This document shows, one piece after another, positions 33,415 through 45,440 of a stretch of DNA of 64,000 nucleotides. How positions within the stretch are numbered: position 1 is the stretch's first letter; each line of letters opens with the position of its first letter. The stretch is taken from contig JAMJFZ010003624.1 of NCBI GenBank assembly GCA_026225945.1, forward strand, positions 9,158,501 to 9,222,500, read 5' to 3'. The notes under the pieces were generated by a model. That model did not search any database, was not told where the DNA came from, and worked only from the letters and a program-made list of their open reading frames with translations. The DNA is from Cricetomys ansorgei (lineage: Eukaryota; Chordata; Mammalia; Rodentia; Nesomyidae). The translations under genes were made by a program, and so were the position numbers.

Positions 33415-33502
33415 TTCTTTTTCTCCAGTACTGGGAATTGAACTTACGATCTCTCACTTTGAAGTAGGCTCTCTGCCACCGAGCTTTGTTTCTAGCCCAA
33501 GC
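33415..33502 (-). mobile_element. ID/B4-type SINE head, antisense
   Basis: Reversed tRNA-like head: 'agtactgggaattgaactta' and 'ctctctgccaccgagctttg'. Confidence 0.7.
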
Positions 33503-33509
33503 GATCCTA

Positions 33510-35075
33510 TTTAAATTTTTTTTCCTGCGATTGTACTATGTAGTTACACTTTTTTTTTTCAGGACTAGATAATTCTTCTTTTTAACACCTTCAAATAGGA
33601 CTTCAAATCAGCAAGTGGTACTGTGCATTTGGGCATGAGACAGTGTCTACTGGTGTCTCCCATTGGAGACCACTGACGGAGCCCTAATGGACAGGACATA
33701 CAGGTGAAGCCAGGGCAGATTCTGTGATGCCAGCTTGGTAACAGGTCAGAAATCTAAACAGCAAGGAGAGAGTGAGTCCCATAGGCCTAGGTGGGAATAT
33801 CCAAGACGGAAAAACCAGCAAAGCTGAGGAGGAATGGGTGAGAACTTTGGGTCAGGTGGGTAAGTTCAACCTAGAATTAAGGTCCTTCACAGAGGTGACA
33901 GCCACTGAGCCACGCTGAGATCTCTGATGGAGGAATCCAAGTATTTACATTCTGCTTTTGTGGGGATCTCTGATGGGCATGAGGAGCTCATGCCCACGGG
34001 AATTGCTGGCAGCCAACCGGAAGCTCTAGCAATGACTTCACTTGGAAGAGGCAAGACGAGCCACATCTTCCTTGCTCTCCGACTGAACATTCTGGGCAGC
34101 AAGCAGAACACACACGAGATAGTAATCTCACGGAGGAGGAGCTATTTCTAAAGCATTGGCAGGAGGAAAGGAAGTCACCCAAGGAGACTGCGGGACCCTC
34201 AGACTAGAAAAAAGAGGGAACTGCTGTCACTGCAGAAGGATCATGGGACGGGAGTGGTTATGGAAACCCAAGGAACCAAACCGATAGGGCAGGGAAGCTC
34301 CAGAAGCTGTGGCCTGAGGCAGGGATGCAACCAGTGGGTGGATTGACAGCCTTGGCTGGGCAGAATGGGGTGTAGGCATGGGGGAGGGGAGAGAGAGAGA
34401 GAGGAAAGACACAGGTAGATAGCTTTGTGGAACTGACCTCCCTCGCAGGGCATCTCCTTTCACCAAACACATCTTCAAACCAGAAAGGATAGGAGCCTGT
34501 TGGGTGGGGAATCCTGGGTACAGGGCCAGGGTGGAGAGAGGGTCTGGAGAAGCAGATCCTGAACTTATCCCAAAGGCACCGGAAAGTGTGAGCAGGTGCT
34601 CATTGGTGCTACAAAGAGAAACTCAAAGTAAGGTGGGTAGTGCGAAAACTTGTCTCAAACACAAGTGGTTTCGATATGTGCCGGATTTGTCGCTCGTATT
34701 CGCTGACTGGTACTCAGATCTGTCTGGTGACCCTGGTTGGAGCGCTCGGAGTGCTCCACATGGACCTTCCTCTTCATCTTCGTTGTCTCTGCTGACTCAG
34801 TTTCCTCTGCCTTTGCCTATCCCCCCCTCCCTCGGGGCTCAGTGTGGGCAGAGATAGCTCTGAGCCTCACCAGACACGACAACCCAGCCTGGCCGTTTGA
34901 TACCCCAACCCCAGTTTTTACCTTCCTATACTCTATAGTCGTCTTTCCTCCGTCCTCAAAAGTGAGAAAAAATGGTTTTTAATATGCATTTATAAGCTGG
35001 TATTTTCAGTAAAGAATGTGCACATTTTGACTGTGTTTTAAAATACTATGATGTAGTTGGAGTCTTCATTGTTTA
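33510..35075. other. Unassigned intron sequence
   Basis: No confident repeat or exon. A (GA)n stretch lies at 34390-34405. The plus-strand frame 34504-34857 (117 codons) shows no recognisable domain. Confidence 0.45.
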
Positions 35076-35079
35076 TTTA

Positions 35080-35150
35080 TTTCATGGGGCTGGAGATTGA
35101 GCCCAGGGCCTCTCCTATACTAATCAAGTGCTCTGCCGAGGAGCCTCCCC
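35080..35150 (-). mobile_element. ID/B4-type SINE head, antisense
   Basis: Reversed head with 'gggctggagattgagcccag' and 'atcaagtgctctgccgagga'. Confidence 0.6.
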
Positions 35151-35689
35151 TCTCCCCATCGTTCTGGAGTTTGTTTTAGATTAAGCAGAAGGTGCTTTTC
35201 TGTTATAGCGGGAGTCTTGCTGGGTATCGTGTTTAACAGGCAACACTGCGGTGTAAGGACTTGTAGTCTGCTTTGCGCGAGCCTTGGCAATGGACAGGTT
35301 CACCTCTGTTTCCCCTCCCCTCCCACTGGCCTTTGCTTAGGATTTTTCTGACTTTTCTGGTTTCCATTCATCTCCCCTCTCCTGCTTCTTTAGGGAGGAG
35401 CCCCCAGAAGAATAGCTCCTGCCCTGGGGTGTCGGTGTTCCGCTCACAGTATGCTTTCAGAGACTGGCGGTTGTTGTGCGGGAGCTCAGGAAATGATTTT
35501 ATTCTCGGCTCATCCACCTTGTCTCCAAGGCAATATCGTAGATTTTCTTCCAAGGTAAACAAGGTGGATATAAAGACATTAGCCGTTGAGTCCTTGCTGT
35601 TCGCTGACTCTTTCATTGACAGTTGCCCCTTAGTCCACTCAAAACTACAAATTCTCATTTCCATTCTTAAAAATGAGGAAGAGGCAGCC
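35151..35689. other. Unassigned intron sequence
   Basis: Open on both strands over much of its length (plus 35273-35692, 139 codons; minus 35368-35664, 98 codons) but without recognisable protein similarity or good splice sites. Confidence 0.45.
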
Positions 35690-35875
35690 TAGGGAAATGA
35701 CTTCGTGTGGAGAGGGCTACTTACTGCTTTTGCCGAGGACCCAGGATTGGCTCCCAGCACCCATGTGTCAGCTCATGACGCCTCTGGCCTCCACAGGCAC
35801 CAGGTACTCCAGTGGTACACATACAAGTGGGCAAAACACTCATACACATAAAATGAAAAAAAAAAAAAAGTCAAT
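35690..35875 (+). mobile_element. B2/B3-type SINE, sense
   Basis: Sense copy missing the very start: 'gaggacccaggattggctcc', 'cctctggcctccacaggcac' and 'actcatacacataaaatg', ending in an A tail. Confidence 0.9.
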
Positions 35876-36700
35876 GAATCATTTTAAAATGTGGAAAATG
35901 GAGCTGTAAGAAGAGGAACAAACTGCCCAGCTGGGCTTTCAAGGAAAGATCTAATGGAGCCCAAGCTTCTAAAAGCACCGATCTTTGCTGCTTCTCAGCA
36001 CATAGTCTACCCTTCGGGGTGCGGCATGGGGCCTGTGGACAAGGCCCACGGTGGTTGGTACTGGGGTACAGTTACCAGTAGCGCAGCGGAGCAGAGGGTC
36101 CCTAGAAGGTAGACAGGGAAGGGGCCCCAAGAGTGGAGTTTTTCTTCATGTACCTCTATCATCACCCCTCCTATCTGCTGGGTCTAGAGTGCTGTTTTGA
36201 GGTTAGTGGAATATGTACGGTACACGTAGAATTCATGCAGCTCAACACACAGCATGTTTCCATTAATCACAGTGGCGTGCTCCACCACGATTGAATGCTA
36301 ATATTCTCGTGGTCACCATCATTATCACCTAATTAAAATGAGATTTGGGTTATGTAGATATTTTTAAACCATGGCTTGGTTTTCTATTGGAACATGAAAA
36401 CCACACTTCTTAGTAGTAGATTAACTTGCCGGGTTGTAGACTACAGAACTAACTGAACTCACGGAGACGTGCTATCCAGGAGCTGAGAACCCCCACCGCT
36501 GACCCATTTGGGCTGCTTTAATGGGAATTCCAGAAGAGAAGGCTCGGAAGAGTCTTAGATGGGAGCACATGCGGGGTGAGGTGCTTGCGTCTGCACGAGT
36601 CTGCACATGGCAGAGGCTGACAGCCAGCACCGTAGTGTCATCCTGAGATGGTTCAGCATGAGACTCTCTGGTGTTTACTTATACCCCAAAGCCTCATCTT
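35876..36700. other. Unassigned intron sequence
   Basis: No gene or clear repeat recognised. Confidence 0.5.
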
Positions 36701-36704
36701 AGAA

Positions 36705-36926
36705 CAGTGGTTCTCAACCTGTGGGTCTCGACCCCTTTGGGAGTCGAACGACCCTTTCACAGGGGTCACCTAAGACCATCTGTATAACAGATATTTACAT
36801 TACCATTCATAACAGTAGCAAAATTAGTTATGAAGTAGCAATGAAAATAATTTTATGGTTGGGGGTCACCACAGCATGAGGAACTGTATTAAAGTGTCGA
36901 AGCATTAGGAAGGTTGAGAACCACTG
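36705..36926 (+). mobile_element. URR1-like hAT (Charlie) MITE, best-kept copy
   Basis: Perfect 14-bp terminal inverted repeats (cagtggttctcaac at the left, gttgagaaccactg at the right). The flanks tcttagaa and ctctagaa match at 5 of 8 positions, close to the TCTAGA-type target preferred by Charlie elements. The body holds 'gttatgaagtagcaatgaaa' as in the other two copies. Confidence 0.9.
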
Positions 36927-37068
36927 CTCTAGAACCATTTTGAAGGCGTATGTAGTAATGTTTTTGTAGGTGGTCTGGGATGACGTACACTACACATGGG
37001 AAGATGGTGTATGTCCTGTAAGTCCAAAACCTGTTTTATTTTTCAGACAGAAAGAGAAAAATAACTGG

Positions 37069-37070
<2 letters not shown>

Positions 37071-37114
<44 letters not shown>
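37071..37114. repeat. (TG)n microsatellite
   Basis: About 21 uninterrupted GT units. Confidence 0.97.
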
Positions 37115-37118
<4 letters not shown>

Positions 37119-37419
37119 CTGTGTGAGTCACAGAACTGAGAGAAGACCCTGAATTCTGGGAGAAGTTACAGGAAGATGCTAAGAGACTTATAAGCAATTA
37201 GTACACAGAGTAGCCTATTACACAGAGTAGCGTATAGTAACGTTTTTATTTTGTTGTTTTGCCACATAACAAAACCACACAGACCCAGGGCTGGGAACTA
37301 AAAGATGGTGCCCCAAGTCCAGGTGAAAAAAAGCTTTTGTCTTATTTCAAGCCTCCTGCTGTGAGAGCTCCAACTCAGAACAGTGCCAAATGGATGGAAA
37401 AGCTGATTTATTTATACTT

Positions 37420-37560
37420 TTTTTTTTTTCCTAGTCAGGGTTTCTCTGTTGTAACTGTGGCTGTCCTGGAACTCACTGCAGACCAGGCTGGCCTGGAAAT
37501 CACAGAGATCCGCCTGCCTCTGCCTCCCGAGTGCTAGGATTAAAAGTGTGCGCCACTGTC
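37420..37560 (-). mobile_element. B1 SINE, antisense
   Basis: Well-preserved reversed B1: 'gtcagggtttctctgttgta', 'tggctgtcctggaactcact', 'gatccgcctgcctctgcctc' and 'ccgagtgctaggattaaaag', ending at a CAC/ACC triplet run near 37560-37574. Confidence 0.93.
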
Positions 37561-37589
37561 ACCACCACCACCGCCTGGCTTATTTACAC

Positions 37590-37715
37590 ATTTTTTGAGA
37601 CATGGTTTTATATGAAGCCAAGGCTGCCCTGGATCTTGCTATACAGTGCAAAGTGACCCCAGATTCCTGACCTTCCTGCTTCAGTCCCCCAAAGTGCTGG
37701 GATTACAAGACCCAG
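37590..37715 (-). mobile_element. B1-related SINE, antisense
   Basis: Second, more diverged reversed B1: 'ttgagacatggttttatatg', 'ccaaggctgccctggatctt' and 'aaagtgctgggattacaaga'. Confidence 0.75.
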
Positions 37716-37969
37716 CAGAGAAGAGAAGCAGGCTTTAAAATCTAGCGACCCAGCAGCCCTGACCTCATCCACTAGGGTTCTTTGGGTCATGTGAGAGACA
37801 GTCTTGCCTAAGACACTGGGTGGCTTTGAGGAAAGCAACAGTCACTAATTGCATTTTGAGCTGAGCCTCAGTTAAAACTAGAAGACTTTTTATACAACCA
37901 GAGACTGTGATACTCAGAAAAATGATGATAAATAAAGATAGAACCAAGTTTCCATTAGCACGTGTAGGA

Positions 37970-38001
<32 letters not shown>

Positions 38002-38018
38002 ACTCACACACACTCACA
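37970..38018. repeat. (CA)n microsatellite
   Basis: CA units with CT interruptions toward the right end. Confidence 0.95.
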
Positions 38019-38890
38019 CTCTACCTTCTCCATCTGCTATGGACTGTGGTAGGGAGAGACACATTTGCATATGGTTTCCTGCTCTCTCCTCCCAAATCTG
38101 TAAAGTGGGGTCTGCAAAGCCAATTCTAGACTCCCTTATCCACTGGCTACACAGGGGTCTTCCTGCGCTGGGTTGGTGGCTCAGTCACACATGGAACTCA
38201 GCGCAAGTTTCTCCAGCACCCACTGCTTTTCTCTAAACTAGTATGATCCAATGGAACCTCAAAACCATGAGGGTTGTTTTATCTAACCATGAGCCTTCAT
38301 ATCTCTGGAGGAGATGGTGAGGAAAGGCTATGGAGTCTGTTTAGCCTGATGTCCCAAAGGGCAGCCTTAGAAGGTATGTTCCCTCCTGCTTGCCCAGATT
38401 TTTCATGAAGGGAAGAAGGGACACTTCCAAAGGCCAGAGCATCTGTGTATCAAAGAGAGAACTTTGAATCCCGAAAAGCAGTCAGGACGCAGTTCAGATT
38501 AGTGTAAAAGGCAACCTTCACTTTCCTATGCATTTTATATGATAACTCTCAAAGCGCTTCTGAGGCGCACTGGTGATGCCAGGAGTGCATTTTCGTAGAG
38601 AAGCAACGTAATACGTGGCATTTAGGTTTCTGGGTCAGCACGAAAAGGGTACTTTACTGTTCCACAGCTGGGCTACGTTTGTGGTGTCGAAACGACGCTG
38701 CTGTCAGAGAAACGTAAAATCGAATTAGGACTTGCTTCTTTTCTGTGTCTCTCTTCTGGGAGAAGTGGGTTTAATTAGAAGGTGATGCAGGAGGGAGGAA
38801 GGGAGGGAAGGTGAGAGGGGGGGAGAGGGAGAGGGACTTCAGGAATTCCTTCAGGGAGCACTTACAGGGAGGAGTTGTGGGAAATGATCC
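38019..38890. other. Unassigned intron sequence
   Basis: No gene recognised. The only simple sequence is a purine-rich GGGA/GAGG tract at 38788-38835. Confidence 0.5.
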
Positions 38891-38899
38891 TTGAGTGTG

Positions 38900-39040
38900 C
38901 CGGGCAAGCAGAGGCTCAGGTGGTGTCACTAACCTCACAGAGCTGGGAGGGACACTGAGGCATGAACTCAAGTGGCTCGATCAAGTTCCAGATCAGCACA
39001 GCCAGGAATTCAGGGTGGCGTCTGTCGAATTGTCTTCTAT
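38900..39040 (-). mobile_element. MIR-like SINE, antisense
   Basis: Reversed MIR features such as 'gggacactgaggcatgaact' and 'cagccaggaattcagggtgg'. Very diverged. Confidence 0.45.
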
Positions 39041-39514
39041 TCTCTGTGCGGTTTTACCTACAGCTGATAGGGGTGTGTCTAATTCCCTTATTTTCTCTCC
39101 CACTTACAAATATTTCAGAATGTAATTTTTATGTCATAAGAACCCTTTACACATCTCAAAAGCATTATGTAGCAATGATTTCATGACTCCGTAGTGTAGT
39201 CAATTCTGTCTAATCACCTTGCTCTTTTCACGCGTGCTGCTATCCATATAAAACCTGTTCGTTACAAATGGCTGCTCTCCTGTCTGTTCCTTCCCTTTCT
39301 CTCCCTTCCCCACTTTTTAACCTATTTGTTGAGAAACTGAAGATCTTTGTCGTGTAGGCTTTCCCTCAACCTAAGTTTTTACTTGTTGCATGCCCGAAGT
39401 GCAGCTAATATGTTTCTCTGGCTTTCTCCGTATTTTCTAGGAAATGGTAGTTGGATTTAGAGGTTGAATCTGGTTATATTCAGTTTCAGGAGTTGGGGTG
39501 GGGTGGGGCAAATG
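39041..39514. other. Unassigned intron sequence
   Basis: No gene or repeat recognised. Confidence 0.5.
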
Positions 39515-40160
39515 CACAATTTACGTTTTAAAATCATTTTTATTTTATTTTTTGAGATACTATGATTAGATCATCTCTCCCTTCCGTTTCCTCCCTCTAG
39601 CCCCTCCATAGATCCCTCGTTGTTCTCTTTCAAATTCATGGCCTCTTTTTTTTCATTAATTCTGTGTCTACCCATACGTATATGTCGCTACATGTAAGCC
39701 ATTCAGTCTGTGTAATGTTACTTGCATTTATGTTTTCAGAACTGGCCATTTGGTTCTGGATAACCAATTAATGTGGAATCCTATGGGAAAGACTTTCTTC
39801 TGCTCCCAGCATTCCTTGGTTGCTTACATTCTTTGAGTAGGGTTGAGGCTTTGTAGTATTTCCTCCACTCACCTTGGCATGTATATTGTTGTCTTGTTCA
39901 GCTCTTGCGTAGGCATCCATATTAGTGAGACTTTATGGGAGTAGCTCTGACATTCCTAGGGGACATAGTCTCACATCAAACTCCCTTATCCTACAGCCTT
40001 TCTAACCACTCTTCCGCGATGTTCCCCAAGCCTTAGGTTGGAGAGTTGTTCTGTAGATGTGTTAGACACACGTTTTCCATGATGCTGTATCTAGCTTCTT
40101 ATTAGAGGTCTTGGGTACCAACCCTCACCAGTGGCCATTGCTTTGACGCAATGACTGTTA
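39515..40160 (-). mobile_element. Rodent L1 (Lx-type) 3' UTR, antisense
   Basis: Same block type as 235-1500 and 10430: C/T-rich start, then 'ggccatttggttctggataa' and 'cttgcgtaggcatccatatt', 'ctctgacattcctaggggac'. Confidence 0.65.
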
Positions 40161-40309
40161 GGGACCGGAAGATAATAATGTTCCCCTTCTATCATTTCTT
40201 CTTGATTATCAGCTGGAGTAATTTTGACAAAGAGCAACCTTCTTTCACAAACCAGATAGTTTCCCTGGGATACAGTTTCTATAGAAAAGACATTAAAGGC
40301 CTGTATTTT

Positions 40310-40560
40310 TCCTGATATCTCCAGTTTTCAAAATAATGAGTTAGTTCTGCAGCATTTTCCTAAGGTGACAAGGACATTTTGAGTGTTTATCTGTTTGCTT
40401 GGTTAGTATAGTTTTGAATCCCTATGGGTTTCACACAACATATTGTGTGTTAAAGCATTGCGGTGATTAGACTTTTTGATGCCAAGTTGCCCATTTTTGT
40501 TGAGAGCAGGTTTATTTAAGTCGATGAGGAGCTTTTGTTTGAGGCAATAGTTCCAGCTAA
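40310..40560 (-). mobile_element. Old L1 3' UTR fragment, antisense
   Basis: Contains 'gactttttgatgccaagttg' followed by 'cccatttttgttgagagcag', a reversed old-L1 3' UTR landmark. Weak. Confidence 0.35.
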
Positions 40561-40717
40561 GTTGATTTACAGTTTATTCTTTAGTCCTAACACCATTTCC
40601 ATAAATTAGAATTCACTGACCACACCAGAGGTATACATAATATCTTGGTGCCCGCCTTGACCATCCCTTACTATCTTAAGGCTCTGAACATTATAGAATC
40701 TTACTTTCTTTCTGTTT

Positions 40718-40830
40718 TGTTTTGAGACAAAGTCTCCAAGATAGCCTTGAATTCAATGTAGCCCAGGATAGCCTTGGACTCATGGGGATTCTCCTGCCTC
40801 AGACTTCTGCAACCAGCCTCCTATTGTAGC
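40718..40830 (-). mobile_element. B1-related SINE, antisense
   Basis: Reversed B1 with 'gagacaaagtctccaagata', 'caggatagccttggactcat' and 'attctcctgcctcagacttc'. Confidence 0.75.
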
Positions 40831-40924
40831 ACCTTTCCTGTAATTATTTTTGGGGTAACTAGAGGCGGGCATCCCAGGGTGATAGGACACTTTTCCCTGT
40901 CCTGGGCTAGAAATCCATCCCTGC

Positions 40925-41270
40925 CTGAATTAGTTACTTTTATATTGCCGTGATAAAACACCGTGACCAAATAAACTGACAGAAGGCAGGGTTTATTTGG
41001 CTTATGGTTCCAGAGGTATATGAGTTCCTCACAGAGGTGATGCAACAGGAAGCAGCAGGCATAGCGCATACAAAGCAGAGAGTGGGAACTGGGAATGGGG
41101 CGAGTCTTTAAACTCTCAAAGCCCGTCCCTCAGTGACATACTTCATCCGACAAGGCCACACCTCCTAAATTTTCTCAAACAGCCCCGCCAACTGGGCTGC
41201 CAAGTATTTAACTATATGACTATGTAACTGTAGGAGACATTCTCTTTCAAACCAACCACACTACCCTACA
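40925..41270 (-). mobile_element. Rodent MaLR-type LTR, antisense
   Basis: Starts with 'cgtgataaaacaccgtgacc', then 'ggtttatttggcttatggtt' (reversed AATAAA), 'aggccacacctcctaaattt' and 'gccaactgggctgccaagta', ending 'ttcaaaccaaccaca'. Similar to 47665-48055. Reads as a TG...CA LTR in reverse. Confidence 0.65.
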
Positions 41271-41476
41271 CAAATGTTGCGGACTTAAAGAGTCTGCCTA
41301 ACCCCTCCTTGTAAAGTGGGAGTGTTGTATCGATGCAAGTGTGACAGAGGTGGGCACAGTCCCTAGAAATAGTCTAGCGTTTCAAGAGGGGGTGTATGGC
41401 GGAGGTAGCGGTGGGTACAGAACTGAGCCAAACGTAGTTCTGGAGTTTGGAAGCTTTCATTATTTGTGCTCCGTGG

Positions 41477-41530
<54 letters not shown>
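41477..41530. repeat. (TG)n microsatellite
   Basis: About 26 uninterrupted GT units, the longest pure dinucleotide tract in the first 43 kb apart from the TA tract. Confidence 0.97.
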
Positions 41531-41777
41531 CAAGGTGGTGTATTGGCTAGTTGGCAAAACTTAGGAGTTAGAGGCTAAATTTTGTGAGATGAGAAGCCCC
41601 TCTACTTGAGGGGGGCTTGAGCAACAGAGAGCCGAGGGATAAGTTCACCAAGGAGCAAGCAAGTGTATGACCAAAGGCACCAGAAGGGGCACCAAGAATT
41701 AAAGTTTGTGCTCTCAGGCAAGAGCCCAAGGCTGCTAGGTATGCATAGAGTCTAAGAAAGCCTAGTAAGAATGAGCA

Positions 41778-41949
41778 CAGCCTGGCAGTGGTGGTGTATG
41801 CTTTTAATCCCAGCACTCAGGAGGCAGGGGCAGGGGCAGGGGCAGGGGCAGGAGGATCTCTGTGAGTTTGAGGCCAGCCTGGTCTTCAGGACAGCCAGAG
41901 TTACAATACAGAAACCGTCTCAAAAAGCAAAAAAAAAAAAAAAAAAAAA
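41778..41949 (+). mobile_element. B1 SINE, sense, with internal GGGGCA expansion
   Basis: Sense B1: 'agcctggcagtggtggtgta', 'gcttttaatcccagcactca' and 'gtttgaggccagcctggtct', ending in a long A tail at 41931-41949. The usual GAGGCAGAGGCAG segment is expanded into about five GGGGCA units at 41824-41852. Confidence 0.95.
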
Positions 41950-43107
41950 GAATAAGCATACAGTCTGGTGGTATTGCCAACTGAGAATACCCTTAGGCTA
42001 TGAGGTTTGCTGGCTGCCAGATAGGGTTTACCTTGTACTGACGCTGTAGAACAGCACTGGATCATGGGAGCGTAATGTCAGACACAAATGAAACCCACGC
42101 AGGAAGGCTTTGAATTTTCTAGAACTTGAATATTTTTAATGTAAAAGCAAATATCAATATGACATCATATCAGTATGATCATATCAGCATAAGACAGAAA
42201 TTGAGATAGTTGCCATTCCTTTTCAGAAAATTGGAACTAAGCCTTTGAAATCTGTCATCTATTTTGCAATTATAATGCATCTCAGTATGGGCTAGCCACC
42301 CTTATAGTGCATCCTGGCCACATGAAGCTGCCACTACGGAAAAGAGGGTAAGAGTGGACCTTCATCACCAGGCTTATCAGACAATTACAATTTGGCCTTG
42401 TAGTCTGACAAGGAGTAGAGAAGGAAAGTTTTTTTGGGCATTTGTCTCTTGGCACTGTTTTCTGCTCTTCTCTCTGTGAGGCTGGGGCTGGAGATCATCA
42501 GACTCTGTCTTCTTGATGCCTTCGCTGGGTGGGCTTCTCTTAGATTCTGCAAGGTGACATCGCAAGGAACGAGAATGTGGGAGAAAGGAAGAGATTAGAG
42601 CAGAGGTGACTGCTAAATGGCAGTGGTGGCTCACGGAGGGAGACAGTACCTCCCTCCTGCTCACTGGCACCAGTGTGGGCTTGTGGGTCCCCACCCAACG
42701 AGTGAGCAGTTTTGCACCTGTGTATGCCACCCCTGCATCTTAGTTCCTCCAGCCCCACCCCATGCTTCGTTGTACCATCTCTGCCTCCCAACACCTCTGT
42801 GAAAAGTCCTCTCTGTTTTCTTCTTTCTTATACGTGATGAATGCTTTCTTGGTTTTCTCATCACACTTGGGGCCCAAAGTCAGAGAGGATTAGATGAGAA
42901 TCTCCTGTGTACCACCTACTCAGTTCTGACTTGATTTCTCTTCTTTTCACCTCCTTCCTTCCTCTGTCTAAGAAAGATAGGATCATTAAGCTCAGAAAGT
43001 TGCTGTGCACACAGTATAACTAATATGTATACTGCTGTTAGCTGAGAGCAGAGCTTTCTGTGTTACCTGGTATAAATAACAACATTTGAGTCAAATTGGA
43101 AAGCTTA
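41950..43107. other. Unassigned intron sequence
   Basis: No gene or clear repeat. Frames 42377-42730 (minus, 117 codons) and 42617-42802 (plus) overlap and show no recognised domain. Confidence 0.45.
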
Positions 43108-43206
43108 TATATATATGTGTGTGTGTGTGTGTGTATACACATATATATATACACATATATATGTATATAAGTATATATGTATACATACATGTACGCATAC
43201 ACACAT

Positions 43207-43270
<64 letters not shown>

Positions 43271-43272
43271 TT
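43108..43272. repeat. Compound (TA)/(TG)/(CA)/(TA) microsatellite
   Basis: About 165 bp of alternating purine-pyrimidine sequence: TA, TG, mixed TATA/ACAT, about 20 CA units at 43211-43253, then TA. It abuts the reversed tail end of a B1. Repetitive C/V/Y/I/H/T frames here are artefacts. Confidence 0.97.
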
Positions 43273-43420
43273 GGTTTTTCGAGACAGGATTTCTCTGTTG
43301 TAACCTCTGGCTGTCTTGGAACTCATTATAGATCAGGCTGGCCTCAAATTCACAAGAGATCTGACTACCTCTGTCTCCCAAGTGCTAGGATTAAAGGTGT
43401 GCACCACCACCACCCAGCTC
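43273..43420 (-). mobile_element. B1 SINE, antisense
   Basis: Good reversed B1: 'tttttcgagacaggatttct', 'ctggctgtcttggaactcat', 'gatcaggctggcctcaaatt' and 'gtgctaggattaaaggtgtg'. Confidence 0.95.
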
Positions 43421-43749
43421 AATCGGTATTTTTTATCATGGAAAAATCCAGATATATACAGAGAAGAGAGAAGAGTACAATGGTGCTCCATGTTCACACC
43501 AGCTGGCTTTAACAGCTTCAAAATCAAGCCTACATACATGGATACCGCCCACCTCCCCCTAGCTCTGAGATTATTTTAAAGCTAAAGCATGATATTCCTT
43601 CAGCTTTTCAACACGTGATTCTGAACAAGAGACCGTGCATCCTGTGTTAGCAAGCCACCAGAGTAAAAGCAATACCTTGATGTTATCACATCCCAACATG
43701 GGGTTCAGATGCTCCTAACCACCTTACCAGTGTTTTCATTTTAAACATG

Positions 43750-45440
43750 TTTGTTGTGGTGGCTCTTTAGAATGGCGACTCACCCACTGGAATTAGCTGA
43801 CCTGTTTCTTGAGTATCTTTTCACCCCCGTCCCCTGTCAATTTATCAGTTTATTTGTCTGAAGAAACTGGGTCATCCATCCAGCCGAGTTTCCCACATCC
43901 AGTTCAGTTTCCCACAGTCTGTTTTTTTTTTTTTTTCTTTCTTTCAGATGACATTCCAATGTGTCATCCGACACGTTCTCTTGGCCGTGGGTTCCCTGTG
44001 TGGTCGCGGTCACCTTCAGAGGATCTGTCAGATCCTAGTTTTCCTTCCTTCATTGTAAGAGCCCATGTTACAGGCAGTGTTTGCCCTCATGAGGAGACAC
44101 AGCATGTCTGGCCAGTTTTCTTGGATGTGGGCAACCATTGCTGCTTGTGGCCCCCATCCATTAAATCCTCAGGGGCTGCAAAGTGTCTCCTTCTGTCTCC
44201 AACACCTCCGGAATGATTCCGTAAATGGAAACTCCCCTCCACTAACCCATTGGTTTCCTTCAGGGACAGCTCATGAGAGAACGGCAAGGGACGGTTTTAC
44301 TTTGTTTCTCTCCACCTCTGAGGTGTCACGTTCCGTCTGGGATAAACTCGATAGTTTGTAGGCGTGAGATGGGTCTGGTCCACTACAGCTCCTGTGCTCA
44401 CCGATGTCCAGATGACCTCTCCGGCCACATGATGCCTCTGTCCTCTTCATCCTGCTCTGGTGACATTCCATTCAGTGCGTTCTTGTTCTTTGGTCTGACG
44501 AGATGTTCCAGGCTCAGGGTGTCCGTCCCCCGTTCTGATCTGGACTCAGTCACTTCTCCCAAGAACCTGGATCTTTTTTTTTTTTTATCATAAAGTAGGG
44601 TTTAGAGTCATGATTTAGACCCCAGGCTACCCTTTATTAGTGAGTTGCCCTTTGCTTTTGGACTTCCTAGGTGGACACAGTAGGAAATGAATACTTTTGA
44701 AAGATAGAAGTGTATCATGGGTTTTAACTTTCAGTTCAAGTTTAAGAGATAAGATATTTTTCAGCTCCACTGAGTCAGCGTGTCTCCTTTATTTCGCCAT
44801 GACATCTTCATTCTGACCAGCCAGCCGCATGGAAGTCGTTAGCTGTTCGATCCCGTAAGACAGAAGCGTGCGTGTCTCACAAGAGCAGTAGTCAACGTTG
44901 GGATCAATGACCGTGGAAAACAATTTAATCTTTTTGAGTAATTTTTGATATGAGGGTCCTATCTCCCTGTGGAGAGCCAGACAAAACGTTGCGTTTTTGA
45001 GTAATTTTAATACGTTCCTTTTTGTGTTTCTGTAGGGTTTGCTTCGTTTTGCTTCTGATCATTTTTCTAAGACTTGATTTTGCGTTCTAAAAATGTAAAC
45101 GATTTACATGTCCCAGAGCCAAATAAAGAAAACATACTCAAAGAGGTTTAGGTTTTTGTGTTCATTTTTTAGATTATATGCTTCCAAGGTTAAATTCCAA
45201 GGTTAAATAAATATTGTTAAATTTTATGAGTTTTATACTATTCTTTTAAATGTGTGTTTATGACCTTCGTATGTTCTGTTTGTGTTACAGTAGTAACTTA
45301 CTTTCTATAACTTATTTAGCATTATATTCTGGAGATCACTTCAATGAAAATCATAAAGATAGCCTGTCCCTTTTTATAACCGCATAGTATATCCTATGGA
45401 TAAACTGTGGTTTATTCAATAAGTCTCATTGATCTTTAAT
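43750..45440 (-). mobile_element. Old L1 (L1M/L1ME-like) 3' region, antisense
   Basis: Ordered landmarks of an old L1 3' UTR in reverse: 'cattccaatgtgtcatccga', 'tcagtcacttctcccaagaa' with 'cctggat', 'ctaggtggacacagtagg' and 'aaccgcatagtatatcctat'. Frames over it (98-135 codons) are incidental. Confidence 0.6.
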
